Assembly: GCF_003171515.1 (NCBI RefSeq)
Contig: NC_089392.1
Span: 2,232,001 to 2,296,000, forward strand
Length of the DNA: 64,000 nt
Origin: Pyrenophora tritici-repentis
Taxonomy: Eukaryota > Ascomycota > Dothideomycetes > Pleosporales > Pleosporaceae
Direction: 5' to 3'
Positions 28,080 to 36,138 of this stretch are shown piece by piece (within the stretch, counting starts at the first letter, position 1; each line of letters opens with the position of its first letter). The notes beneath the pieces are model-generated. The model was given only the letters and a program-made list of their open reading frames with translations, did no database searches and was not told the origin of the DNA. Both the position numbers and the translations under genes were made by a program.

Positions 28080-28589
28080 TGCGTAGTAGAGTAGATGATG
28101 AACGTAGGCGACGTATGTGATTAATTACTGTGATAAATGTGGTCGACAATTAAGAAAGTAGTAGGCTGAAAGAGTTAGGTAGCTGGAAAGTTTGGGCGAC
28201 GGCAATTTCCCGATTTCCGCACTAGTAAAGGCAGCAGCGCACGGACTGCATGACGTAATTTGCTGTTTCACGATCGCATACAACCATTTCTGTTGCAAAA
28301 TCAGTAGCGAGCATATCATACAAACGTGTTAAACTGCTGTGATAAACGCCGAGCTCGCGCATGCGTACAGCCCAAAAATGAAGGAATCATCGATGTGTTG
28401 ATCATTTTGGGTAATTTCCGCGTTTTCGCGCTAGCGCAGGCAGCAGCGCACGGACCATTTCTAGGTGAGCATAATGCTGTCTACCCATTTCTCCAGCCCC
28501 TGACGCCCAGTAACTCCCAACACCTAATAACTCTCTTTACTACATTGAAAACACCCCATTTACAACAGCGCATTATCACAGTCCCCGCC
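28080..28589. promoter_or_regulatory. Divergent intergenic region of hAT-2
   Basis: This 510-bp region between the H3-like ATG (28079) and the transposase ATG (28590) should hold both promoters. It contains a ~50-bp imperfect direct repeat (around 28201-28248 and 28410-28459, both with GGCAGCAGCGCACGGAC). It also holds three TTATCACAG-type motifs at 28128-28137, 28337-28346 and 28573-28581. No TATA box is obvious. Confidence 0.45.
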
Positions 28590-29511
28590 ATGCCTGTCGC
28601 GAAAGAGCAAGTCGGCGACGTACCTGAAGGCCTAGTTCCAGCCATCAAACTTGAACCTCCGCCTGGGTTCGAACAAGATGAGTGGGAGCAGCTTACCGAT
28701 GTAATAATCACAGCCATTTATCACAGCTTATGCTAATATAAGCAGGGATTTGCGTGTGAAGCTGACGAGATTGACGGTATCTTAGATCAAAGAGGTAGTG
28801 GGGGTTCACGAAAAGGCCGACCTATCAATTTGAGCGTCCCCTATACTGGCTCTCTGAGTGGTAGCGCCCGTGCTATTGCTCAACGTGAACGCAAAGCTCT
28901 TTTCGATAAAGAGGAGAAGGTACTTGAAAGCGTTAGAACAGCCGACCGCTCCGCGAAGTACCAACTGAAGAAATCGCTTTTGCAACAGCCTAAGTATAAA
29001 TTAGCAAATAGTGCTAGACAGGCTAAGCTGCTAGAGAAAGAGTGGGATATACTTTCAGAGAAGCGGTTTACCCAGAAAAAGTCTGGTAAGTTATCACAGC
29101 TGTTTATCATAGACATCTGCTAATAGACTATCCCAAGTGGCGAAGGATATACTAGCAATACCAATTGCTCAGGTTGGGGTTGAAAGAGTTTTCAATGTTG
29201 CTAAGGATGTTATTGGTAGTCGGAGGCACCGACTATCTGCCCGGACAATACAGCAGATAATGGTTCTTAAGGATACAATATCTCAAGAGGAAGAACAGGG
29301 TCTAGACTACCTAGTTGCTCAATTAGGGGAGGATGGAGAGCCAATTGACGAGGTTAATGATCTTTTTGAGCTTCCAGCCTCGTTAGAGCATACCTTCGAT
29401 ATAGATGAGGAGAACCAGACTACAGAAGAAGAGTCGGAGGAAGAGGTCCAGGAGGAGCGTCAATTGCCACCTCGAAAGCGCCAGCGTCCTCAGCGCTACC
29501 GTGATAATTAG
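28590..29511 (+). pseudogene. hAT-2 transposase remnant (C-terminal dimerisation domain)
   Basis: The start is taken at ATG 28590 (MPVAKEQVGD). Inferred introns are 28701-28742 (or to 28745) and 29086-29126. After the first intron the frame continues QGFACEADEIDG...KGRPINLSVPYTG and a Lys/Arg-rich helix. After the second come DYPK and the hAT dimerisation domain (VAKDILAIPIAQVGVERVFNVAKDVIGSRRHRLS), then an acidic tail ending at 29511. A base appears missing at ~29137, putting the dimerisation domain out of frame. The catalytic core (several hundred residues) is absent, so this is an internally deleted gene. Confidence 0.75.
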
Positions 29512-29601
29512 CTGTGTTAATATATCTCGTTTTATGTATCTACTATATCATCAACGTGTACACATTATCTTAATTAAGTGTTGTTCCGTTAAAGTACCCA
29601 A

Positions 29602-29751
29602 AAAATATAACCCAACCCCAACCCAACCCTACCACTTGGTCTGTGCGACCCCAGCCCAGCCCTAACCCATGGTCTGTGCGACCCCAACCCAACCCTAACC
29701 CATGGTCTGTGCGACCCCAACCCAACCCCAACCCAAGACTGGGTATACCCA
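29602..29751. repeat. hAT-2 right subterminal repeats
   Basis: Three direct copies of a ~35-bp unit (TGGTCTGTGCGACCCCAACC followed by CAACCCTAACCCA) and shorter AACCCAACCCC units lie just inside the right TIR. They mirror the array at 27212-27345. Confidence 0.8.
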
Positions 29752-29886
29752 ACCCATTTGCCAGCGTAGTCTTAATTTTAAGCTAGTCTTCTGCACTAAG
29801 CATAGAAGTTAAGCTTTTATCTAAGCTTAATGCCTCTTTGCGGAATCTTCGGAGTATAACCTTAGCGTTAGGTAGGTGTATTCTAG

Positions 29887-30086
29887 TGTCAGATATTCAC
29901 TCTCATCTGGAATACTGATGAAATAGATAATGATGGTGATGATATTGATGATTGATTGTGTTGTGGTTCTGTCTACGGTTGTGGGCACACCTAGGGGGTG
30001 CCAAGCCTTCCTGTGATCCGATTGGCTCTCACAGATGCCGGGTCGCGCTAGTCTAACCCAGCGTCTGTACGCTCTCATCTTTAACA
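29887..30086. repeat. Copia-type LTR fragment or solo LTR
   Basis: It starts TGTCAGATAT like the Copia-2 LTR and shares patches with it (GATGATTG, TGTTCTGTCTA-like), but is strongly diverged. The end is placed at TTTAACA (30086) only because it gives TG...CA. No 5-bp duplication is found. It marks the truncated 5' side of pogo-3. Confidence 0.45.
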
Positions 30087-30166
30087 GTGCTATTTTTTAC
30101 GAACCTGTGGGAAGGGGCACGGCGGTTAAGTTAAGGAGCGTCGGCGGGATAGCTGACCCCTCCATA

Positions 30167-30484
30167 TGTGACACGGGAACTTAATCACGTGACCTCCTCG
30201 GCTTGGCATGCACGAGGAAAGGTCTTGGCACACTCCTCGTACATACGCCACCGAGGAATCCTCGGACTCCTCTGAGCGAGGACAGCGAGCACCATAGGTA
30301 TATAGCATTAGGCAATGAGCTCCTATAGCTCATTGTGTTCAACTTCGAAATCTAAGGATTAGTACTTGATTCTCAACTCCCCGTATATTACATCGATCTA
30401 CCAATCGTGCTATACACCCTCGTGTCCATCGCATCACTCTATCCCCGAGAACCAACCCAAGATCATCTTCGGACGACCTTCACA
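30167..30484. repeat. Possible solo Gypsy-type LTR
   Basis: 318 bp bounded by TGTGACACGG and CCTTCACA, with a TATA-like GGTATATAGCATT near 30295. It directly precedes the truncated pogo-4. The flanking 5-mers differ, so if it is an LTR it has recombined with another locus. The 80 bp on its left (30087-30166) are unassigned. Confidence 0.4.
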
Positions 30485-30597
30485 CTTGTTGCCTCTAGCC
30501 CTTATCTACGCAGCTAAAAATAGAGCTATACGATCGAGTTAGGTGGAAGATATTAAGGTAAGAGAATATAAGGTCTTTATCTTATTATCTCTAATAG

Positions 30598-30794
30598 TGT
30601 TGGAAGGCCTTGTACGATCGTACGGTGAATAACAGTAGCTAAGGTAATCTTGTGTATTGGTATTCTGGTGTATGATGATTCTACGAATGTGGGGGCTACG
30701 AAGGTATACATAGCGTTGGGTCCGAGTTGGGCCGAAGTAGGATCGAGGCGGTACATTGGGCCTTATTAGGCGACACACCGTGTGTATGCCGACA
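30598..30794. repeat. Solo LTR (197 bp) with 5-bp TSD
   Basis: The sequence runs TGTTGGAAGGCC...TATGCCGACA and is flanked by AATAG on both sides (30593-30597, 30795-30799). It interrupts the pogo-4 reading frame exactly where pogo-2 is continuous. TG...CA ends and a 5-bp duplication identify an LTR left by recombination; no internal region of this family is in the window. Confidence 0.8.
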
Positions 30795-30927
30795 AATAGG
30801 CTAGTTAAATAATAACGTAGGCCTAGCTTAGCTAGAGCAGGTGTTTGATCGCTGTATAAAGCAACGATCAGGTAGATGGAGATTGCTCATCCTTGATGGC
30901 CATGGATCTCACCTTACGATAGAGTTT

Positions 30928-31092
30928 TGTCAGATTAGATGAGATATTGCACAAAAGTGATGGATGTTCATGATTGATTTGTTGTTGTCTCTGTTCTAAG
31001 GTGCGCGCTGAGAGTTTTGTTCTGCTAAGACGCTAACCCGTTATTAGCTAGCGGTGTCGGCACTTTCGGCTCGACACGCCTGCTATCTGACA
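30928..31092 (-). repeat. Copia-3 3' LTR
   Basis: 165 bp, identical to 35974-36138. It differs from the Copia-1 LTR by a few bases around TTGATTTGTTGTTG and CCCGTTATTAG. Confidence 0.95.
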
Positions 31093-31146
31093 CACCCCCT
31101 CAGCTTGGAAGGCATATTGCAAGCTGCATAAACTGGTTGATCGATC

Positions 31147-34100
31147 CTACATAATGAGGCCTTCCAGTTGCTCTTGCACCTCCTTGAGCTCAATCTCTCT
31201 GAGCGGGGCTTCTTCGCGCTCGACGAGTCCCAGTTGATCAAGGAACCTGGCCCATTTATTGGCTGGCAGTGGCTTTGTGAACCCGTCTGCGATCATGTTG
31301 TCAGACGGCACATACTCTACCTTGATCACCTTTCGGGTAACCTCCTGTCGTAGCCAGTGATTGTGTATGTCAACGTGCCGAAGCTTTGTTTGCAATTTGG
31401 CAACGTCTTCATTTACTAGACGGATCGTCTGAGTATTGTCGCACTTGATTGTGATAATTGGATTGCTTAGCTTTACCTGAAGCTCTTTTAACAACCGCGA
31501 CGTTAAGATTGCCTCCTTAGCAACTTGTGATAGGGCAAGCAGCTCTGCTTCTGTTGTTGATGTTGTCACAGTATCTTGCTTGCTTGCTCTCCAGGCGATG
31601 AGTCCTCCGAACAGCTTGATTGCGTATCCCTGCGAGCTTTTCCTGTCCAGTGTGTTGTCTGCAAACGACGCGTCACTTGCTACCTCGAGGCCATCGCCTC
31701 TACCGAGTTCGAGGGCTAGGGATTCTGTTTTCTTGAGATACAGGAGCACACGGTCTGCAGCGTCTTGGTGTTCTGTACTTGGATTGATTAGGAAGCGAGC
31801 AAGTCGTGATGTTGCAAAGGCTATGTCGGGTCTTGTTGTGACTGCAGCGAATAGAAGCGATCCAATCTTGCGTTGGTACTTGTTGACTTCAGCTGGTGCT
31901 GCGAGTCCTTCTCGTGGTCGGAGTTCGATGCCTGACATTGGCGTATCATGCCTTACATTTTGGTGGTTGATGAGTTGACTGATTTTGTCGACGTATGCAG
32001 CTTGAGATAGCTGTATGGTCTTCTGCTTGCGATTGCGCATAACCTCTACACCGAGAAACCACTGTAAGTTGTCTCCTCCCGTACAAGCGTATTTTTCTTG
32101 GATCCAGTTGATGGCCTTCATGGCCTCTGATTCTTGCTTTGAACGGTACGCAACGATGATGTCGTCCACATAGAAGAAGATGATAACTCCGTCTTTGATC
32201 ATGCAGCATGGCTCCTGTGGTATTTGTTGAAACCCTATCGAAGCAAGAGTTGCGGTGAATTCTTTCTGCCACAGTAATGGTGAGATCCGGAGCCCGTAGA
32301 GTGCCTTTTGCACTTTGAGTAGAGTGCCAGGCTTCTGATATCCTTTTGGCATCCTCATGTATATTTCTCTGTCGATTGCAGCATGCACAAAAGCATTAGT
32401 GACGTCGTATTGTTTCAGCTCAAGATCGTATTTGGCGGCGATTGCCATAAGCATTCTGAATGAGCGTCCTGCCAATGTTGCTGCGTATGTGTCTTGGGAG
32501 GTGATGTTGCGTTGTTGGTCTCCCCTTACTACCAATCTTGCCTTGCATTTGATGAGGCGGTGATGCTTGTCGAGTTTGTAGGTGTATACCCACATACAGT
32601 CTAGGATCTGGTGCCCTGCTCGTTTGACTGGTGATGCTTGGACCTCAGTCCATGACTTCATTTGTTGGTGACTCCGAAGGTGTGTCTTTTCTGCTTCCTT
32701 GAACATGTCGTATAGTGGATGGTCTTCCAGCTTTGAGTATGCTGTTGGGAGTGGCGGTAGCTGGTTACGATGGGGCTTGATTCCCTTGGATAGTAGTCTC
32801 TTCACCTGAGCCTTGTCGATTGACTTTCCTTCGTGTTGACCAATGTGTCCTGATTCGGTGCCGGCCATGAATGCGGCTGCCCATGGACTGGTCATTGATG
32901 TTGATTGGTTGGACATGTTCGTCATATCCTCGTTGTTCACCTCTCCTTGAACTAGCAAGGCCACAGGTGGAGGAGTTGGTGGCGGGGTTAGATATGCCTC
33001 TACCACCTTCCTTCCTTGGTGGTATCTGGTTTTCTGAGTGCGCGGGCTCTCTTCCTGCGTCGTATCGTCCTCGTAGAACGTCTCGGTTTCTGCTTGTTGG
33101 CTCTGAGTACCTGGGAGTTCGACTGTTCTCACCCACGTTGCGATTTCCTCTAGGGGGTTGTGCATGAGATTGTCCATCAGGTCCTCAGTCTTGCCATTGA
33201 AGATTGTTTCTTCGTCAAACACTACGTCGCGAGTGCTGATTACCTTTGCCATAGATGGGATCCATATGCGGTAAATGTTCGTCGACTGGTATCCCACTAG
33301 GTATCCAATCCAGGCCTTCGGATCTAGTCTCTGTAGCCTGGACTTTCCTCTGTGGGTGTCGTCTGTCATTGCGAAAGCCTTACACCCATATGCTTTTAGG
33401 TGAGCTTGATTTGGTTTTCGAGGTCCGGTGACTATGCCGTTCATGGCAGCTGCGTGTGTATAGAATATTTCGTATGGTGTCTTCCAATTGTTTGGGTAAT
33501 TTGGCGTTCGATTGTATAGGTATACCGCCGCTCTGGTAGTTTCTGGCCAGAGTTCCCATGGAAGGTTTGCATCCAGTCGAATTGCGCGTGCCTTTTCTTT
33601 TATAACACCCCCTGAGCGCTCAGCTCCTCCGTTTTGAGCTTGAGTATCTGGAGCGGAGGGCTCGAGTTTGATTGATAGGGACGTGCACCATTTTTCGACC
33701 TCTTGTTTGACGGTAACGATCTCGTTGTCAGTCTCGATGACTTTGACTGTGATGTTGAATTGTTTCTTCATGAACTGGACGAAGAGGCCTAGGAGGCGAA
33801 TGATTGAGCGAGCCGGTCTGTTGTCCTTGAAGTAGAAGTCCCATGTGTATCGGGACCGTTCATGGAAGTCGATGGCTACCCTTTCACCTGGCCCTTCGTC
33901 GTTCAGTCTAGGCGTCCTGCGTATTTGTCGTTTCGATTTTGACCTGCCGCAGGCGTCACACTCCACGGTGGTGATGCCCTTGATCCTCACCCCCTCAGAT
34001 TGCTGCACGAGGTGCTCGATCGCGGATGGCCCGGGATGTCCGAGTCGTTTGTGCCATAGTATGGCAGTAGCCTTTTGTGGTGATCGTTTGGCTCGATTCA

Positions 34101-34539
34101 TACGCACATGAAAGGCTGAAGTTGATGTAGTAGGTGGCTCGATAACCCATTGCCCATAGTGTTCCGATAAGGTGGCAATGGTTGAACCATCCCATCGTCG
34201 TAGGCTTGTCGGGTCTCCTCGATTGTCCCACCATATACCTTGTCTTCGGAGCAGCCTGAATGATACGAGGCTGCAGAGGAAGTCTGGGCACCAGGCAACA
34301 TTGCTTAGGTGTAGAATTTGTTTGCCCTGAGCCCCCTCTGCCGTCACCTTGACTGCTCCGTATCCTTGTATCCAAACCCTTGAGTTGCCAGCCCAAATGT
34401 AATCTCCCATCGCAGGCGGGCGTACGTCTTCGAGCCTTGAGAGGTTGTTGCAGATGTGCGTCGTCGAGCCAGAATCCAGGATGAATGCATCCTTTAATGG
34501 GTATCCTTGATTGCTCGCATTGAATGCCGCTTTCATCAT
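31147..34539 (-). CDS. Copia-3 pol (integrase deletion)
   Basis: This 1130-codon open frame has the Copia order: protease DSGST, integrase, RT with FYVDDI, RNase H. Compared with Copia-1 it lacks 18 residues between AIDFHE and RSRYTWDFY (junction ~33859), inside the integrase catalytic core just after the first Asp; this copy should not integrate unaided. RNase H residues KKTESLALELGRGDGLEV match Copia-2, while the C-terminal 40 residues match Copia-1. It is joined to gag by TGA-CTA readthrough. Confidence 0.92.
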   Translation of the reverse strand: MMKAAFNASNQGYPLKDAFILDSGSTTHICNNLSRLEDVRPPAMGDYIWAGNSRVWIQGYGAVKVTAEGAQGKQILHLSNVAWCPDFLCSLVSFRLLRRQGIWWDNRGDPTSLRRWDGSTIATLSEHYGQWVIEPPTTSTSAFHVRMNRAKRSPQKATAILWHKRLGHPGPSAIEHLVQQSEGVRIKGITTVECDACGRSKSKRQIRRTPRLNDEGPGERVAIDFHERSRYTWDFYFKDNRPARSIIRLLGLFVQFMKKQFNITVKVIETDNEIVTVKQEVEKWCTSLSIKLEPSAPDTQAQNGGAERSGGVIKEKARAIRLDANLPWELWPETTRAAVYLYNRTPNYPNNWKTPYEIFYTHAAAMNGIVTGPRKPNQAHLKAYGCKAFAMTDDTHRGKSRLQRLDPKAWIGYLVGYQSTNIYRIWIPSMAKVISTRDVVFDEETIFNGKTEDLMDNLMHNPLEEIATWVRTVELPGTQSQQAETETFYEDDTTQEESPRTQKTRYHQGRKVVEAYLTPPPTPPPVALLVQGEVNNEDMTNMSNQSTSMTSPWAAAFMAGTESGHIGQHEGKSIDKAQVKRLLSKGIKPHRNQLPPLPTAYSKLEDHPLYDMFKEAEKTHLRSHQQMKSWTEVQASPVKRAGHQILDCMWVYTYKLDKHHRLIKCKARLVVRGDQQRNITSQDTYAATLAGRSFRMLMAIAAKYDLELKQYDVTNAFVHAAIDREIYMRMPKGYQKPGTLLKVQKALYGLRISPLLWQKEFTATLASIGFQQIPQEPCCMIKDGVIIFFYVDDIIVAYRSKQESEAMKAINWIQEKYACTGGDNLQWFLGVEVMRNRKQKTIQLSQAAYVDKISQLINHQNVRHDTPMSGIELRPREGLAAPAEVNKYQRKIGSLLFAAVTTRPDIAFATSRLARFLINPSTEHQDAADRVLLYLKKTESLALELGRGDGLEVASDASFADNTLDRKSSQGYAIKLFGGLIAWRASKQDTVTTSTTEAELLALSQVAKEAILTSRLLKELQVKLSNPIITIKCDNTQTIRLVNEDVAKLQTKLRHVDIHNHWLRQEVTRKVIKVEYVPSDNMIADGFTKPLPANKWARFLDQLGLVEREEAPLREIELKEVQEQLEGLIM

Positions 34540-34572
34540 GCCCTCGTCCAGCCTCGAGATCTCGCGTCCATC

Positions 34573-34578
34573 TAGTCA
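34573..34578 (-). promoter_or_regulatory. gag-pol stop with UGA-CUA context (Copia-3)
   Basis: Minus-strand TGA CTA at the in-frame gag/pol junction, identical in position and flanks to Copia-1. Confidence 0.6.
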
Positions 34579-35928
34579 ATCAGTGACTGAGTCCGGTGTT
34601 TGTGATGTCTTGATGTAGGGTGTAATCGATCGTGATGCCGTAGTTAGGCGTGGTCGCTTCGTTTCCAGGTTTGTTTCCTGTATTATTCTTTGTAAGTCTG
34701 CATCATGCTGAAGTTTGTACTGTACCAGCTTTGTGATGTGTTTGTTCGGTTTGAACCAATCTGGGGTCTCCAAAGTTGGGTTGACATAGTAGCAGCTACT
34801 GATGTCATGGCGTTGTTCACAAGCAGGACATATATCGCCAGCTTCTGCTGTATTCCTTTTCTGGAATTGCTTGGACTTGTTGCCAGGTGCATTCATTTTG
34901 CGTTTGTTTGTTTGCCTTTGGTTTCCCTGGCTAGGGTTGGTAGATGGCGCTCTAATTTGCACACTTGAGGCGTCCCCCTGTGTGTTCGAGTCGGATTCAC
35001 CGCTCGCCGCGTAGGCTGCTTCACCCGTCATAAAGGCACTTCTTGATTTGCCTCGTGTTGGGTGAGCTAGGCTCATGTGTTCGCGGAAGAGTTTCATCAT
35101 CTGCCTTCTTTCTATATTGTTCCGGTCGCTTCCCGCTCCAGTGAATGTTGCCATCCATGCTGGGGCAATCTTAGAGACTGCTTTTAGGAAGTCGTCCACA
35201 ACCAGCTTGCTTTGTATCACGTCCCCTATCTTTAGGGCTTCGGCGCGAGTTGCAGCTTGGTCGTATTCGCTGAGCCATGATTCCCAATTTTGCGGGCTTC
35301 TCATAGGTCTCAAGGAATCGTGGTACCTCTCTCGTACCCTTCTGATCTCATCGTCGAGGTCTACTCCAACTGCTACCTGGAGGTTTGTGATCCAGGTGCG
35401 GAGAGTTCCATGTTCCTCAAAGCAGCTCACTTGAAGGTGTGGGCTAACTGTTGCATTCAGGTGTCTGATCATTGCCGCAATGTTTGTGCGTTCGTCTCGA
35501 TAGTTTCGTTCGCGTATTTTGTATGATTCAAAAACCATCTTGAATTCCCTTGAGTCCCCATCGTATGCCTCCTTCCCCTCCGCTGAGAGTTCTGAGTATC
35601 GAGCTGGTATGGCTGGAGTTTGAACAGCAGGGTTGACTATGTCAACTGTATCTTGTGTAGGCGCTCGGGCATTGGCTCTCGCGGTTCGTGTAGAGGAGGA
35701 TGGAGCTGATGATGTATTTCTCAGAGCAGCGGCTGGTTCATAGTCGGATACGAGTGGAGGGAGAGGTTCGGTCGGCTTTGTACGAGGCTGAGTGTTGCCC
35801 GCTGGATCTACAATGTCCCAGATCTCTAGGGCTTCGCATTGCATCTTGATTTGGCGGTACCAGGGGATCCATTTGCTCGAGTCGGTGAGGATGACTGTTG
35901 CGTCCCTCTGGCTCTGGTTTGTCGCCAT
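34576..35928 (-). CDS. Copia-3 gag
   Basis: Gag of about 450 residues from ATG 35928 (MATNQSQRD), practically identical to Copia-1 gag, with zinc knuckle CPACEQRHDISSC. An open frame extends back into the LTR but that start (36000) is unlikely to be used. It ends at the leaky TGA. Confidence 0.88.
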   Translation of the reverse strand: MATNQSQRDATVILTDSSKWIPWYRQIKMQCEALEIWDIVDPAGNTQPRTKPTEPLPPLVSDYEPAAALRNTSSAPSSSTRTARANARAPTQDTVDIVNPAVQTPAIPARYSELSAEGKEAYDGDSREFKMVFESYKIRERNYRDERTNIAAMIRHLNATVSPHLQVSCFEEHGTLRTWITNLQVAVGVDLDDEIRRVRERYHDSLRPMRSPQNWESWLSEYDQAATRAEALKIGDVIQSKLVVDDFLKAVSKIAPAWMATFTGAGSDRNNIERRQMMKLFREHMSLAHPTRGKSRSAFMTGEAAYAASGESDSNTQGDASSVQIRAPSTNPSQGNQRQTNKRKMNAPGNKSKQFQKRNTAEAGDICPACEQRHDISSCYYVNPTLETPDWFKPNKHITKLVQYKLQHDADLQRIIQETNLETKRPRLTTASRSITPYIKTSQTPDSVTD

Positions 35929-35973
35929 TATTGCGTGTTCGTTGCTCGTTATAGAGGCAGTGAGACTCTTAAT

Positions 35974-36138
35974 TGTCAGATTAGATGAGATATTGCACAA
36001 AAGTGATGGATGTTCATGATTGATTTGTTGTTGTCTCTGTTCTAAGGTGCGCGCTGAGAGTTTTGTTCTGCTAAGACGCTAACCCGTTATTAGCTAGCGG
36101 TGTCGGCACTTTCGGCTCGACACGCCTGCTATCTGACA
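35974..36138 (-). repeat. Copia-3 5' LTR
   Basis: 165 bp, identical to 30928-31092, followed by the AGTTT duplication and then the pogo-4 sequence TTTATTAAGTAC that continues the transposase frame. Confidence 0.95.

Larger units (their letters stand above)
27195..29768. mobile_element. hAT-2: hAT-type transposon carrying a histone H3-like gene
   Basis: This 2574-bp element has a perfect 17-bp TIR, TACGCTGGCAAATGGGT, at 27195-27211 and inverted at 29752-29768. A perfect 8-bp TSD GTCTTAAT lies on both sides (27187-27194, 29769-29776). The flanks rejoin into the pogo-3 transposase, confirming insertion as a unit. Inside, a histone H3-like gene reads leftward (28079-27507) and a shortened hAT transposase reads rightward (28590-29511), with a shared intergenic region of about 510 bp. 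The transposase is too short to be active, so movement would need one from elsewhere. Confidence 0.93.
16717..29886 (-). mobile_element. pogo-3: degraded pogo-like transposon, split by a chromovirus and a hAT element
   Basis: A terminal sequence CCATGTCCGTGCGCGTTTTG begins right after the TA at 16715-16716. The transposase reads on the minus strand in three pieces: 16869-17456, 27141-27194 and 29769-29886. Joined, they align with pogo-2 from its C-terminus back to about residue 375 (the VILRRF motif). The 5' end is lost at 29886, where an LTR fragment starts. The chromovirus TSD (ATCTT) and the hAT TSD (GTCTTAAT) both lie inside this element. Confidence 0.75.
30928..36138 (-). mobile_element. 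Copia-3: Ty1/Copia retrotransposon with integrase deletion
   Basis: 5211 bp, with identical 165-bp LTRs (30928-31092, 35974-36138) and TSD AGTTT (30923-30927, 36139-36143). Gag and most of pol are nearly identical to Copia-1, but a stretch near the 3' end of pol (about 31360-31860) matches Copia-2. A 54-bp in-frame deletion removes part of the integrase core. Recently inserted, into pogo-4. Confidence 0.95.

Noticed and set aside
28326..28589. Upstream start for the hAT-2 transposase at 28326
   Set aside because: The extension has no hAT similarity and covers the duplicated promoter-like repeats; the ATG at 28590 fits better.
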